Source: an uncultured bacterium (GTDB taxonomy: Bacteria; Bacillota; Clostridia; Oscillospirales; Butyricicoccaceae). Taken from it: a stretch of DNA of 6,792 bases. Under the pieces are notes generated by a model, which saw nothing but the letters and a program-made list of their open reading frames with translations, did not search any database and was not told the origin of the DNA. The stretch lies in NCBI GenBank assembly GCA_905215125.1, contig CAJMOV010000106.1, positions 1-6,792 of the forward strand. Reading direction: 5' to 3'. Shown here piece after piece: positions 1-4,713 of the stretch; position 1 is the first letter of the stretch; each line of letters starts with the position of its first letter. The position numbers and the translations under genes are program-made.

Positions 1-22
1 TTATTATTTCCGTTTTGCGGTT

Positions 23-53
23 GCAAAGATACAAAGATTTCTATAAATCAAAA
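23..53 (-). promoter_or_regulatory. Bacteroidetes-like promoter / IntDOT-type attachment core at window edge
   Basis: On the minus strand, GTATCTTTGC (32-23) fits the GTANNTTTGC core of CTnDOT-family integration sites. The same bases form TATCTTTG (31-24), the -7 element of Bacteroidetes promoters (TANNTTTG). A TTTTG (53-49) lies 17 nt upstream, as the -33 element would. The stretch is AT-rich, unlike the GC-rich coding DNA that begins beyond about position 54, and it lies exactly at the end of the small membrane-protein frame. Only about 50 bases are visible, so this is suggestive only. Confidence 0.3.
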
Positions 54-218
54 CTGGTAGATATTGCCGTACAGGTAAACCCATGCGCCCGCGCCGCCGA
101 CCGCAAGAATCAAAACGGCCAGCACGCAGACGACGGCGATAAGCGATTTTTTACCCTTTTTTTCAACGCGCCGACCGCCCTGCGGCTGTCCGGCGCCGGG
201 AAGCTTCATATCGTCCAA
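48..218 (-). CDS. Small single-span membrane protein, possibly a truncated N-terminus
   Basis: This is a 56-residue frame starting at TTG (218-216), chosen because GGAGGG (232-227) lies 8 nt upstream. The in-frame ATG at 209 would be 17 nt from that site. The N-terminus (residues 1-24) is hydrophilic and very basic (RRVEKKGKKS). One hydrophobic helix follows at about 25-48 (SLIAVVCVLAVLILAVGG), then a short WVYLYGNIYQF tail and TGA. The orientation is probably N-in, C-out. A full sigma-A promoter is present upstream. The layout of a basic tail, one helix and then 'YGNIY' resembles the start of larger clostridial cell-wall proteins (VanW-like or YkuD-like), where an extracellular domain would follow. 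Here the frame stops just where base composition turns AT-rich, so the gene may be cut off. I do not recognise it by name. Whether it is a genuine small protein or a remnant is unresolved. Confidence 0.55.
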   Translation of the reverse strand: MDDMKLPGAGQPQGGRRVEKKGKKSLIAVVCVLAVLILAVGGAGAWVYLYGNIYQF

Positions 219-287
219 GAGAGAATCCCTCCGTTTCCATCAGCTTGCCGCGCGGGAAAAATATTCGCCCCTCGCGCAATTATTGAT

Positions 288-316
288 ATTATATCCTGTA
301 ATGGGGACAATAGCAA
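288..316 (-). promoter_or_regulatory. Sigma-A promoter for the small membrane protein
   Basis: On the minus strand, TTGCTA (316-311) is followed by a 17-nt spacer and a perfect TATAAT (293-288). The -10 lies about 70 nt upstream of the TTG start at 218. The -35 matches the consensus at 4 of 6 positions. The promoter is divergent from that of the ABC-F gene, with about 41 nt between the two -35 boxes. Confidence 0.65.
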
Positions 317-357
317 TTACAAAAGGTTAACACCAGCTTAATTTTACCGGCAATCCC

Positions 358-386
358 TTGACAGGGGGATAAAACAGGGCTATTAT
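358..386 (+). promoter_or_regulatory. Strong sigma-A promoter for the ABC-F leader
   Basis: A consensus TTGACA (358-363) is followed by exactly 17 nt and TATTAT (381-386). Transcription should begin near 392-394. That gives a 5' leader of about 245 nt before the ABC-F start codon, far longer than needed for simple initiation. A near-consensus promoter before a long structured leader fits control after initiation (attenuation). Confidence 0.8.
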
Positions 387-416
387 AAATTTATAACGTC
401 AATGAGGAGTGGAAGA

Positions 417-437
417 ATGCGCAAAAGCTCTTGCTGA
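417..437 (+). CDS. Short upstream ORF (putative leader peptide MRKSSC)
   Basis: ATG at 417-419 is followed by five codons (Arg Lys Ser Ser Cys) and TGA. GAGGAG (404-409) sits 7 nt upstream, a better ribosome site than many full-length genes have. It begins about 24 nt after the predicted transcription start and about 200 nt before the ABC-F gene. Known antibiotic-inducible ABC-F genes in Firmicutes often carry very short leader ORFs on which drug-stalled ribosomes change the fold of the downstream RNA. An in-frame ATG at 402 would give an 11-residue version but lacks a ribosome site. The role as a regulatory uORF is inference from position and ribosome site. Confidence 0.5.
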   Translation: MRKSSC

Positions 438-456
438 TTTTATCAGGCGGGAAAGG

Positions 457-472
457 GGCGGCACAGGCCGCC
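457..472 (+). promoter_or_regulatory. Leader hairpin downstream of the uORF
   Basis: GGCGGC (457-462) and GCCGCC (467-472) form a perfect 6-bp GC stem with a 4-nt ACAG loop, beginning 19 nt after the uORF stop. A ribosome stalled on the uORF would lie just upstream. The hairpin could act as a pause or alternative-fold element. The inverted repeat is seen directly; the function is inferred. Confidence 0.4.
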
Positions 473-547
473 AGGCTTTGTCCTGCCGGCAAGAGAGCTG
501 CATTTTTCCGATTTGATTATGGGACGGGCTGCGCCCTTAGGCGTCGG

Positions 548-629
548 CTCCCTGTTGTTTTGGCTGCGGGAAGGGGCTTTCTTGCAGTCATTTTTGTTTG
601 CCCGGGCTTCCCGGGCCGATTAAAGGGAG
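548..629 (+). promoter_or_regulatory. Possible Shine-Dalgarno sequestration in the ABC-F leader
   Basis: CTCCCT (548-553) is an exact complement of AGGGAG (624-629), the ribosome site of the ABC-F gene. Between them lies a perfect 7-bp all-GC hairpin (600-606 with 610-616, loop CTT), which would bring the two segments together. Pairing could hide the ribosome site until an upstream event releases it. A 6-nt complement alone is not strong evidence; its location is what makes it notable. Confidence 0.3.
562..599 (+). terminator. Putative attenuator terminator in the ABC-F leader
   Basis: The segment 562-573 can pair with 578-589 across a GGGC loop to give a 12-bp stem that includes several G-U pairs. 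ATTTTTGTTT (590-599) follows directly. This has the shape of an intrinsic terminator placed inside a 5' leader, 40 nt before the start codon. Because of the G-U pairs it would be only moderately stable, as expected of a conditional terminator. The competing upstream antiterminator was not resolved by eye. Confidence 0.42.
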
Positions 630-638
630 ACGAAAACC

Positions 639-2117
639 ATGTCACAAATCAATATATCCGGGCTGACCTTCTCGTATGACGGCAGCTATGACAGCGTTTT
701 TGAGGATGTATCCTTTCAGCTGGACACATCCTGGCGGCTTGGGTTTATCGGCCGCAACGGACGGGGGAAAACAACTCTCCTGCGCCTTCTGATGGGGCAG
801 TACGAATACCGCGGCAGCATATCGTCCAGCGTCGATTTTATTTATTTCCCTTTTGACGTCGCGCATCCTGAAAGCAGTGCGCTGGAAGCCGCGAGGGAAG
901 CGGCGCCCGGGCTGGAGGAGTGGAGGCTGGAACGCGAGCTGCGCCGCCTTCAGATAGATCCGGCTGTGCTCGGGCGGCCGTTTGAAGTGCTGAGCCGCGG
1001 CGAGGCGACGAAAGTCCTGCTGGCGGCGCTGTTTCAAAACGACAACGGCTTTCTGCTTATTGACGAGCCGACCAATCATTTGGATGCCGAAGGGCGGCGC
1101 GTCGTCGCCGATTATCTGAAAAGTAAAGAAGGCTTTATCCTCGTTTCGCACGACCGCGACTTCATCGACAGGTGTGCGACCCATATCCTTGCCGTCAACC
1201 GCGCGGGTATTGAGGTGCAGCGCGGTAATTTTTCCAGCTGGTGGGAAAACAAGAGGCGGCAGGATCAGCATGAGCAGGCGGAGAACGAACGGCTCAGGGG
1301 GGATATCCGCCGTCTCAGTGAAGCGGCGCGCCGCGCCGGCAGCTGGTCGGACAAGGCGGAAAAGACAAAAAAGGGCACGAAAAACGCCGGCCTGCGGCCT
1401 GACCGCGGCTATATCGGCCACAAGGCGGCCAAGATGATGAAGCGCTCAAAGGCCATTGAAGAACGGCGGAACGCCGCGGTAGAAGAAAAATCCTCCCTGC
1501 TTAAAAACATCGAAACGGCGGAGCCCCTTAAGCTGTCCCCGCTGCGCTACTTTAAAAAACGGCTGGTGGAGTGTCGGGATCTCTGCCTTTACTACGGGGA
1601 AAAGCAGGTGTGCGGCCCCTTGAGCTTTTCCATCGATCAGGGTGAGCGGGCGGTCATACGCGGAGTCAACGGGAGCGGCAAATCGACTCTGCTGGCCTTT
1701 TTGCTGGGGCAGGACGTCAAAAGCAGCGGAGTGTGCCTGCGCGAGCAGGGGATTATCGTTTCCCATGTGCCGCAGGACGCCGGATTCCTGTGCGGCGGCA
1801 TGCGGGAATATGCCGAGCAGAGCGGCATAGACGAAAGCCTATTCAAGGCCGTTCTGCGTAAGATGGACTTTTCCCGGACCCAGCTTGAAAAGGACATGTC
1901 CCAGTTGTCCGCGGGGCAGAAGAAAAAGGTGCTGCTGGCTGAAAGCCTGTGCCGTCAGGCGCACATCTATATCTGGGACGAGCCGCTCAATTATATCGAC
2001 GTCTTCTCCCGCATCCAGCTTGAGCGGCTTGTGCCGCAGTACGGCCCGACGCTGCTTTTTGTCGAGCATGACGATGCGTTCTGCCGCGCTGTCGCAACCA
2101 AGACGATAAGATTGTGA
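639..2117 (+). CDS. Lsa/CplR-type ABC-F ribosomal protection protein
   Basis: This 492-residue cytoplasmic protein has two ATP-binding domains and no membrane segment, so it is an ABC-F translation factor and not a transporter. NBD1 has Walker A GRNGRGKT (38-45), signature LSRGEATK (118-125), Walker B LLIDEPTNHLD (139-149) and switch His171. The basic, helical interdomain linker (about 200-300), which reaches toward the ribosomal peptidyl-transferase centre in this family, includes YIGHKAAKMMKRSKAIEERR, typical of Lsa/CplR-like members. NBD2 has Walker A GVNGSGKS (342-349), signature LSAGQKKK (423-430), Walker B with WDEP (446-449) and switch His477. Relatives dislodge lincosamides, pleuromutilins and streptogramin A from the ribosome. 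The drug spectrum here is inferred from the family. ATG 639 has AGGGAG 9 nt upstream. Both catalytic glutamates (DEP) are intact. It is monocistronic, with its own promoter, a long leader and a terminator. Non-resistance ABC-F factors (EttA/Uup types) are less likely given the linker and N-terminus. Confidence 0.9.
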   Translation: MSQINISGLTFSYDGSYDSVFEDVSFQLDTSWRLGFIGRNGRGKTTLLRLLMGQYEYRGSISSSVDFIYFPFDVAHPESSALEAAREAAPGLEEWRLERELRRLQIDPAVLGRPFEVLSRGEATKVLLAALFQNDNGFLLIDEPTNHLDAEGRRVVADYLKSKEGFILVSHDRDFIDRCATHILAVNRAGIEVQRGNFSSWWENKRRQDQHEQAENERLRGDIRRLSEAARRAGSWSDKAEKTKKGTKNAGLRPDRGYIGHKAAKMMKRSKAIEERRNAAVEEKSSLLKNIETAEPLKLSPLRYFKKRLVECRDLCLYYGEKQVCGPLSFSIDQGERAVIRGVNGSGKSTLLAFLLGQDVKSSGVCLREQGIIVSHVPQDAGFLCGGMREYAEQSGIDESLFKAVLRKMDFSRTQLEKDMSQLSAGQKKKVLLAESLCRQAHIYIWDEPLNYIDVFSRIQLERLVPQYGPTLLFVEHDDAFCRAVATKTIRL

Positions 2118-2177
2118 GGGATCATGCGGTCCGGATCGTTGGGCGCTTTTTTGCCGGGTGTTGAACGGATGAAATCG

Positions 2178-2204
2178 CAAAACCCCGCCTTTGGCGGGGT
2201 TTTG
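2178..2204. terminator. Bidirectional intrinsic terminator
   Basis: A perfect 12-bp stem pairs 2178-2189 with 2193-2204 across a TTT loop. The core is CCCCGCC/GGCGGGG flanked by A4 and T4, so both strands end the stem in a T run. It lies between two convergent genes, the ABC-F gene (stop 2117) and the minus-strand hypothetical gene (stop 2215), and serves both. Confidence 0.9.
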
Positions 2205-2214
2205 TTTTGCGCTT

Positions 2215-2724
2215 TTACTTCTGGCCGGATTCTGCTTCTTCAGAAGGCGGCGCTTCGTCGGGCTGTGCATCGTCCTGCCCGGGCGAGCTGGGGGCTTCCG
2301 CTTCTTCGGCAATGGCGTCAGGCTGCGCTGCGCTGCGGGAGGGGCGGTCAAAATCCTCGATGATCTGGCGCTGACATTCGTTGAAGAGCCGGTAGAATTC
2401 TTTTTTTTCCATTTCCTCGACATGAAAATCGGTCTGGATGTTTTCGGGGTTGACAAACAGGTTCCACCGCTGGACAAGCATGGCGTTGTCCTCGGCGTTC
2501 TGCCGCGAGGACGCGCTGCGGAAAACCAGCATATCGTCCCCCTCCTTCAGCACGCAGGGGAAGCAGTGCAGCTTGCCGAACTGGCTGGCCTCCAGCCACA
2601 GCAGGGTGATGTCCTCGCTGTGGTGCTGGGCGCGGTAATGCTTTTGCTCGGCAGACTGGCCGAAGATGATGGTCTTCCAACCCTTTTTGCGCTTGTTAAC
2701 CAGGGGAACGGTGAAGTATTTCAT
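2215..2724 (-). CDS. Hypothetical protein with acidic Pro/Ala/Glu-rich tail
   Basis: I do not recognise this 169-residue protein. The start is ATG 2724 because AAGGAG (2739-2734) lies 9 nt upstream. The open frame continues to 2799, but those extra codons overlap the promoter. Residues 1-127 look like a folded, soluble domain: a basic start (NKRKKGWKTIIFGQSAEQ), a hydrophobic stretch near LLWLEASQFG (41-50) and a CFPC pair (54-57) that could be structural or redox-active. There is also a helical segment EEMEKKEFYRLFNECQRQII (103-122). Residues 128-169 are low-complexity, acidic and rich in Ala, Pro, Glu, Asp and Ser, so probably disordered. No signal peptide or membrane helix is seen. It has its own promoter and terminator, so it is a single-gene unit. 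The strong ribosome site, clean stop at the terminator and protein-like composition support a real gene. Confidence 0.72.
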   Translation of the reverse strand: MKYFTVPLVNKRKKGWKTIIFGQSAEQKHYRAQHHSEDITLLWLEASQFGKLHCFPCVLKEGDDMLVFRSASSRQNAEDNAMLVQRWNLFVNPENIQTDFHVEEMEKKEFYRLFNECQRQIIEDFDRPSRSAAQPDAIAEEAEAPSSPGQDDAQPDEAPPSEEAESGQK

Positions 2725-2778
2725 AATCGACGACTCCTTATCTTTCGCGGGCGAAGGCCGGCAAATGCTATACACTTT

Positions 2779-2807
2779 ATTGTATCTGCACTGCGGCAAA
2801 AAGTAAA
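2779..2807 (-). promoter_or_regulatory. Sigma-A promoter for the hypothetical gene, with overlapping inverted repeat
   Basis: On the minus strand, TTTACT (2807-2802) is followed by 17 nt and TACAAT (2784-2779). The -10 is about 55 nt upstream of the ATG. An inverted repeat, ATACA (2770-2774) and TGTAT (2781-2785), covers the -10 box and probable start point. Looser outer arms TGC (2766-2768) and GCA (2788-2790) flank it. It could be an operator, but this is only inferred. Confidence 0.6.
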
Positions 2808-2844
2808 TAGGTAAATTGTCCGCGCGCGCGAAAACCGCTTTTTA

Positions 2845-2873
2845 TTGACTTGCGGCCCGCCGGTGGATAAAAT
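2845..2873 (+). promoter_or_regulatory. Sigma-A promoter for the TauE/SafE gene
   Basis: TTGACT (2845-2850) is followed by 17 nt and TAAAAT (2868-2873), both close to consensus. Transcription should begin near 2880, about 38 nt before the GTG start. It diverges from the promoter at 2807-2779, with about 37 nt between the -35 boxes. Confidence 0.7.
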
Positions 2874-2917
2874 AGAAAATAAGACAGAAAAGGCTTTGGC
2901 AGGGTGGGGGAAGGCGC

Positions 2918-3637
2918 GTGCAGTACGTCCTGATGTTCGGCATATCTATGGCCAGCGCCGCGGTGCAGACGGTGACCGGCTTCGGCTACGGAATTATCGT
3001 CATGGCGCTGTTCCCTCTCTTCCTGCCCATGGAACAGGCGCTGATGGTCTCTACGCTCATGTCCCTCAGCTTAAATATCGCAATCCTGGCCAGACGGCTT
3101 AAGGATGTGCAGCTCCGCCTGGTCTGGCTGCCTGCGCTTTTCGCCTTTATGGGGGCGTATGCCGGCCTGGTGCTGGTCGCCGAGCATCCCTCCTCCGTGT
3201 ACAAGCGTATCCTGGGCCTGTTTTTGTGCCTGCTGGCCGTCTGGTTTATCTCTTTCAGCAAAAAGGTGCGGATACGGGGCGGCGTTCTGTCTTCTGCCGC
3301 AGCGGGGGCAGTGTCGGGCGTATGCGGCGGGCTGTTCTCCATCAGCGGGCCGCCGATGGTGCTGTATTACGTCTCGACCATAAACGGCATGGCGCAGTAT
3401 CTGGCGACGACGCAGTTCTATTTTATGGTCAACAACATCCTGCTTATCGTGCTGCGCGCCCGTCTGGGCCTGTGGCCGGCGGGCATTGGTCCCGCCTGCC
3501 TTGCGTCGCTGTGCGGGCTGCTGTGCGGCTGCTTTCTGGGCGGGCGTATTTTCCGCCGCGCAGACGAGCAGAAAATACGAAGCGGCGTCTATATTGTCAT
3601 GATCCTGGCCGGGCTGGCCATTGCGCTGGGCGTATAA
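2918..3637 (+). CDS. TauE/SafE-family membrane permease
   Basis: This 239-residue polytopic membrane protein has about eight hydrophobic segments, near residues 5-33, 41-58, 67-88, 97-114, 122-152, 160-181, 186-212 and 220-239. Two glycine-rich family hallmarks are visible: VTGFGYG (19-25) in the first half and GVCGGLFSISGPP (134-146) in the second, matching the internal duplication of TauE/SafE (sulfite exporter) proteins. The family moves small anions, often sulfonates, sulfite or sulfoacetate, across the cytoplasmic membrane. The substrate cannot be read from the sequence, and no sulfur-metabolism gene is adjacent. The start is GTG 2918, preceded by a G-rich ribosome site (GGGGG, 2906-2910). 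The ATG at residue 6 would cut into the first helix. The length is normal to slightly short for the family. It is a single-gene unit with its own promoter and terminator. Confidence 0.87.
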   Translation: MQYVLMFGISMASAAVQTVTGFGYGIIVMALFPLFLPMEQALMVSTLMSLSLNIAILARRLKDVQLRLVWLPALFAFMGAYAGLVLVAEHPSSVYKRILGLFLCLLAVWFISFSKKVRIRGGVLSSAAAGAVSGVCGGLFSISGPPMVLYYVSTINGMAQYLATTQFYFMVNNILLIVLRARLGLWPAGIGPACLASLCGLLCGCFLGGRIFRRADEQKIRSGVYIVMILAGLAIALGV

Positions 3638-3652
3638 CGATGATATGAAAAC

Positions 3653-3687
3653 ATCCCCGTGGGTAAAACCCCACGGGGATATTTTTG
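3653..3687. terminator. Bidirectional intrinsic terminator
   Basis: ATCCCCGTGGG (3653-3663) pairs perfectly with CCCACGGGGAT (3670-3680) across a 6-nt loop, giving an 11-bp stem followed by ATTTTTG on the plus strand. On the minus strand the stem is followed by GTTTTC. It lies between the convergent permease gene (stop 3637) and the AbrB-like gene (stop 3705) and can serve both. Confidence 0.9.
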
Positions 3688-3704
3688 TCCTGCGGCGAAT
3701 ATGC

Positions 3705-3944
3705 TTACAGAGAAAGCTCTTTACGGCAATTTTCACAGATATTGCGGTTTTTAAAGTTGGTGACCTTTTTGGTGCTTCCACAGAAAACGCATTCCTGCTC
3801 GTACTTACGCAGGATAATGGTGTTGCCGTCGACATAAATCTCCATCGGGTCACGCACATCAATGTGCATGGTGCGCCTGATCTCGATGGGCAAGACAATT
3901 CGGCCCAGTTCGTCAATTTTCCGGACGATTCCTGTTGCTTTCAT
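3705..3944 (-). CDS. AbrB/SpoVT-family transition-state regulator with CxxC tail
   Basis: This is a 79-residue DNA-binding protein. Residues 1-48 are a near-textbook AbrB N-terminal swapped-hairpin domain: MKATGIVRKIDELGRIVLPI, then EIRRTMHI and MEIYVDGNTIILRKY. AbrB dimers bind AT-rich DNA and repress post-exponential and sporulation genes during growth. The C-terminus differs from the Bacillus AbrB multimerisation domain. It is short and carries Cys52, Cys55, Cys70 and Cys73 (CVFC and CENC), a zinc-ribbon-like arrangement also found in small clostridial AbrB homologues. The start is ATG 3944, with AGGAGG (3956-3951) 6 nt upstream. The frame extends to 3989, but that part lies in the 5' UTR. 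It is divergent from spmAB across a 187-nt AT-rich gap and keeps its B. subtilis-like association with rsmI. It may be autoregulated. Whether it is the functional AbrB or a paralogue is open. Confidence 0.9.
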   Translation of the reverse strand: MKATGIVRKIDELGRIVLPIEIRRTMHIDVRDPMEIYVDGNTIILRKYEQECVFCGSTKKVTNFKNRNICENCRKELSL

Positions 3945-4000
3945 ATTTTTCCTCCTACGCCGATTGGTTTTGTCAACAAAGACCGTCAAAAGGTGACTTA

Positions 4001-4029
4001 ATTTTACTAAACGTGGTATAAAATGTCAA
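4001..4029 (-). promoter_or_regulatory. Strong sigma-A promoter for the AbrB-like gene
   Basis: On the minus strand, a perfect TTGACA (4029-4024) is followed by 17 nt and TAAAAT (4006-4001). The predicted start near 3994 leaves a leader of about 50 nt before the ATG. This is among the best promoters in the window. A TGGTA motif (4014-4018, plus strand) lies in the spacer and matches the loose TGGNA element reported for AbrB sites. Confidence 0.8.
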
Positions 4030-4046
4030 TGTTTTTTTACGCAAAA

Positions 4047-4065
4047 ACCATATGCAAATTATGGT
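4047..4065. repeat. Inverted repeat in the abrB-like/spmA intergenic region (candidate operator)
   Basis: ACCATA (4047-4052) and TATGGT (4060-4065) are perfect inverted arms around a 7-nt AT-rich centre. The repeat lies 18 bp upstream of the -35 of the AbrB-like gene and about 67 nt upstream of the spmA ATG. It could therefore affect either gene. It could be a regulator's operator or, given its TGGTA half, an AbrB contact site. The function is inferred. I found no convincing spmA promoter here; a sporulation-specific (sigma-E or sigma-G) promoter is possible, but the boxes I tried match poorly. Confidence 0.35.
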
Positions 4066-4131
4066 AAATCCTATCAAAAAGCATCAGTGCAATTTGTCGA
4101 AATAGCGGGAATAGGGGGAGTCCATGTGTTA

Positions 4132-4713
4132 ATGAGCAAGGTGCTTGGCGTCATGCTTCTGCTGGCCGTCGCCTTCGGCGCCATGACGGGTCGTATGTCG
4201 GAGGTATCGCTGGCCGCCGTGTCGGGCGCGCAGCAGGCGGTCGAGCTTCTGCTGTCCATTGCAGGCACCGTCTGCCTGTGGTCGGCGCTGATGGAGGTCA
4301 TGAACCGCAGCGGGCTGGCGTCCAAGGTGGCCAAGGCGCTGCGGCCTGTCATCGTGCTGCTGTTCGGCAAATACGGCAGGGATGAGGAAGCGGCCGAGGC
4401 CATCTCGCAGAATATGGCGGCTAACCTGCTGGGGCTGGGATCGGCGGCGACGCCGGCCGGCCTACGCGCGGCAAAGCGGCTTGACGAGCTGGCAAGGCGT
4501 GACCATGTGCCGCCCGATAACGTGCTGCTGCTCATTATCATCAACACAGCGTCGGTGCAGATTTTGCCGACGACCATCGCCGCCGTGCGCGCTACATATG
4601 GCAGCCAAAGCCCCTATGACATCCTGCCGGCAGTGTGGGCGGCCAGCATCGTATCGGTCATTGTCGGCATATTTATGGCAAAAACGCTGAAGAAGGTGTG
4701 GAAGGATAAATGA
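4132..4713 (+). CDS. spmA: Spore maturation protein A
   Basis: This 193-residue polytopic membrane protein belongs to the nucleoside-recognition (Gate) domain family. Hydrophobic segments fall near residues 4-19, 35-55, 70-79, 131-153 and 165-184. The family core NMAANLLGLGSAATPAG (94-110) and INTASVQILPTT (137-148) closely match SpmA. Together with SpmB it acts in forespore dehydration and spore heat resistance in Bacillus; the transported molecule is unknown. The ribosome site AGGGGGAG (4113-4120) allows two starts: GTG 4126, 6 nt after the last G, or ATG 4132, 12 nt after it. ATG gives the familiar MSKV start and is preferred. The open frame extends to GTG 4087 but without a ribosome site. 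Its stop overlaps the spmB start (ATGA), so translation is coupled. In Bacillus, dacB precedes spmA; no dacB is here. The gene is divergent from the AbrB-like regulator, which could repress it during growth. Confidence 0.9.
   Translation: MSKVLGVMLLLAVAFGAMTGRMSEVSLAAVSGAQQAVELLLSIAGTVCLWSALMEVMNRSGLASKVAKALRPVIVLLFGKYGRDEEAAEAISQNMAANLLGLGSAATPAGLRAAKRLDELARRDHVPPDNVLLLIIINTASVQILPTTIAAVRATYGSQSPYDILPAVWAASIVSVIVGIFMAKTLKKVWKDK

Noticed and set aside
15..341. 108-residue plus-strand frame at the left edge
   Set aside because: It is antisense to the better supported small membrane protein and its promoter, has no ribosome site and shows no protein-like motif.
600..616. Perfect GC hairpin GCCCGGG/CCCGGGC as a terminator
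   Set aside because: No T run follows it on either strand. I treat it as a structural part of the leader instead.
431..679. 82-residue plus-strand frame over the ABC-F leader and start
   Set aside because: It starts at a TTG with no ribosome site, lies inside the structured leader and overlaps the ABC-F start in another frame.
642..1421. 259-residue frame antisense to the ABC-F gene
   Set aside because: It is Arg/Pro/Ala-rich with no recognisable motif or ribosome site, as expected opposite GC-rich coding sequence.
3071..3916. 281-residue minus-strand frame over the permease and AbrB-like genes
   Set aside because: It crosses a strong terminator and two confident genes, and its translation resembles no protein family.
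3971..3976. Second minus-strand TTGACA as another abrB promoter
   Set aside because: A -10 at 17 nt would fall at the ribosome site and start codon, where no suitable hexamer is present.
4049..4078. Possible sigma-E promoter for spmA (CATATG with CTATCAAA)
   Set aside because: The -35-like box is fair, but the -10 matches only about half of the consensus, so I do not list it as a feature.
4087..4131. Upstream GTG start for spmA
   Set aside because: There is no ribosome site before it, the region is AT-rich intergenic DNA, and SpmA homologues begin near the MSKV position.
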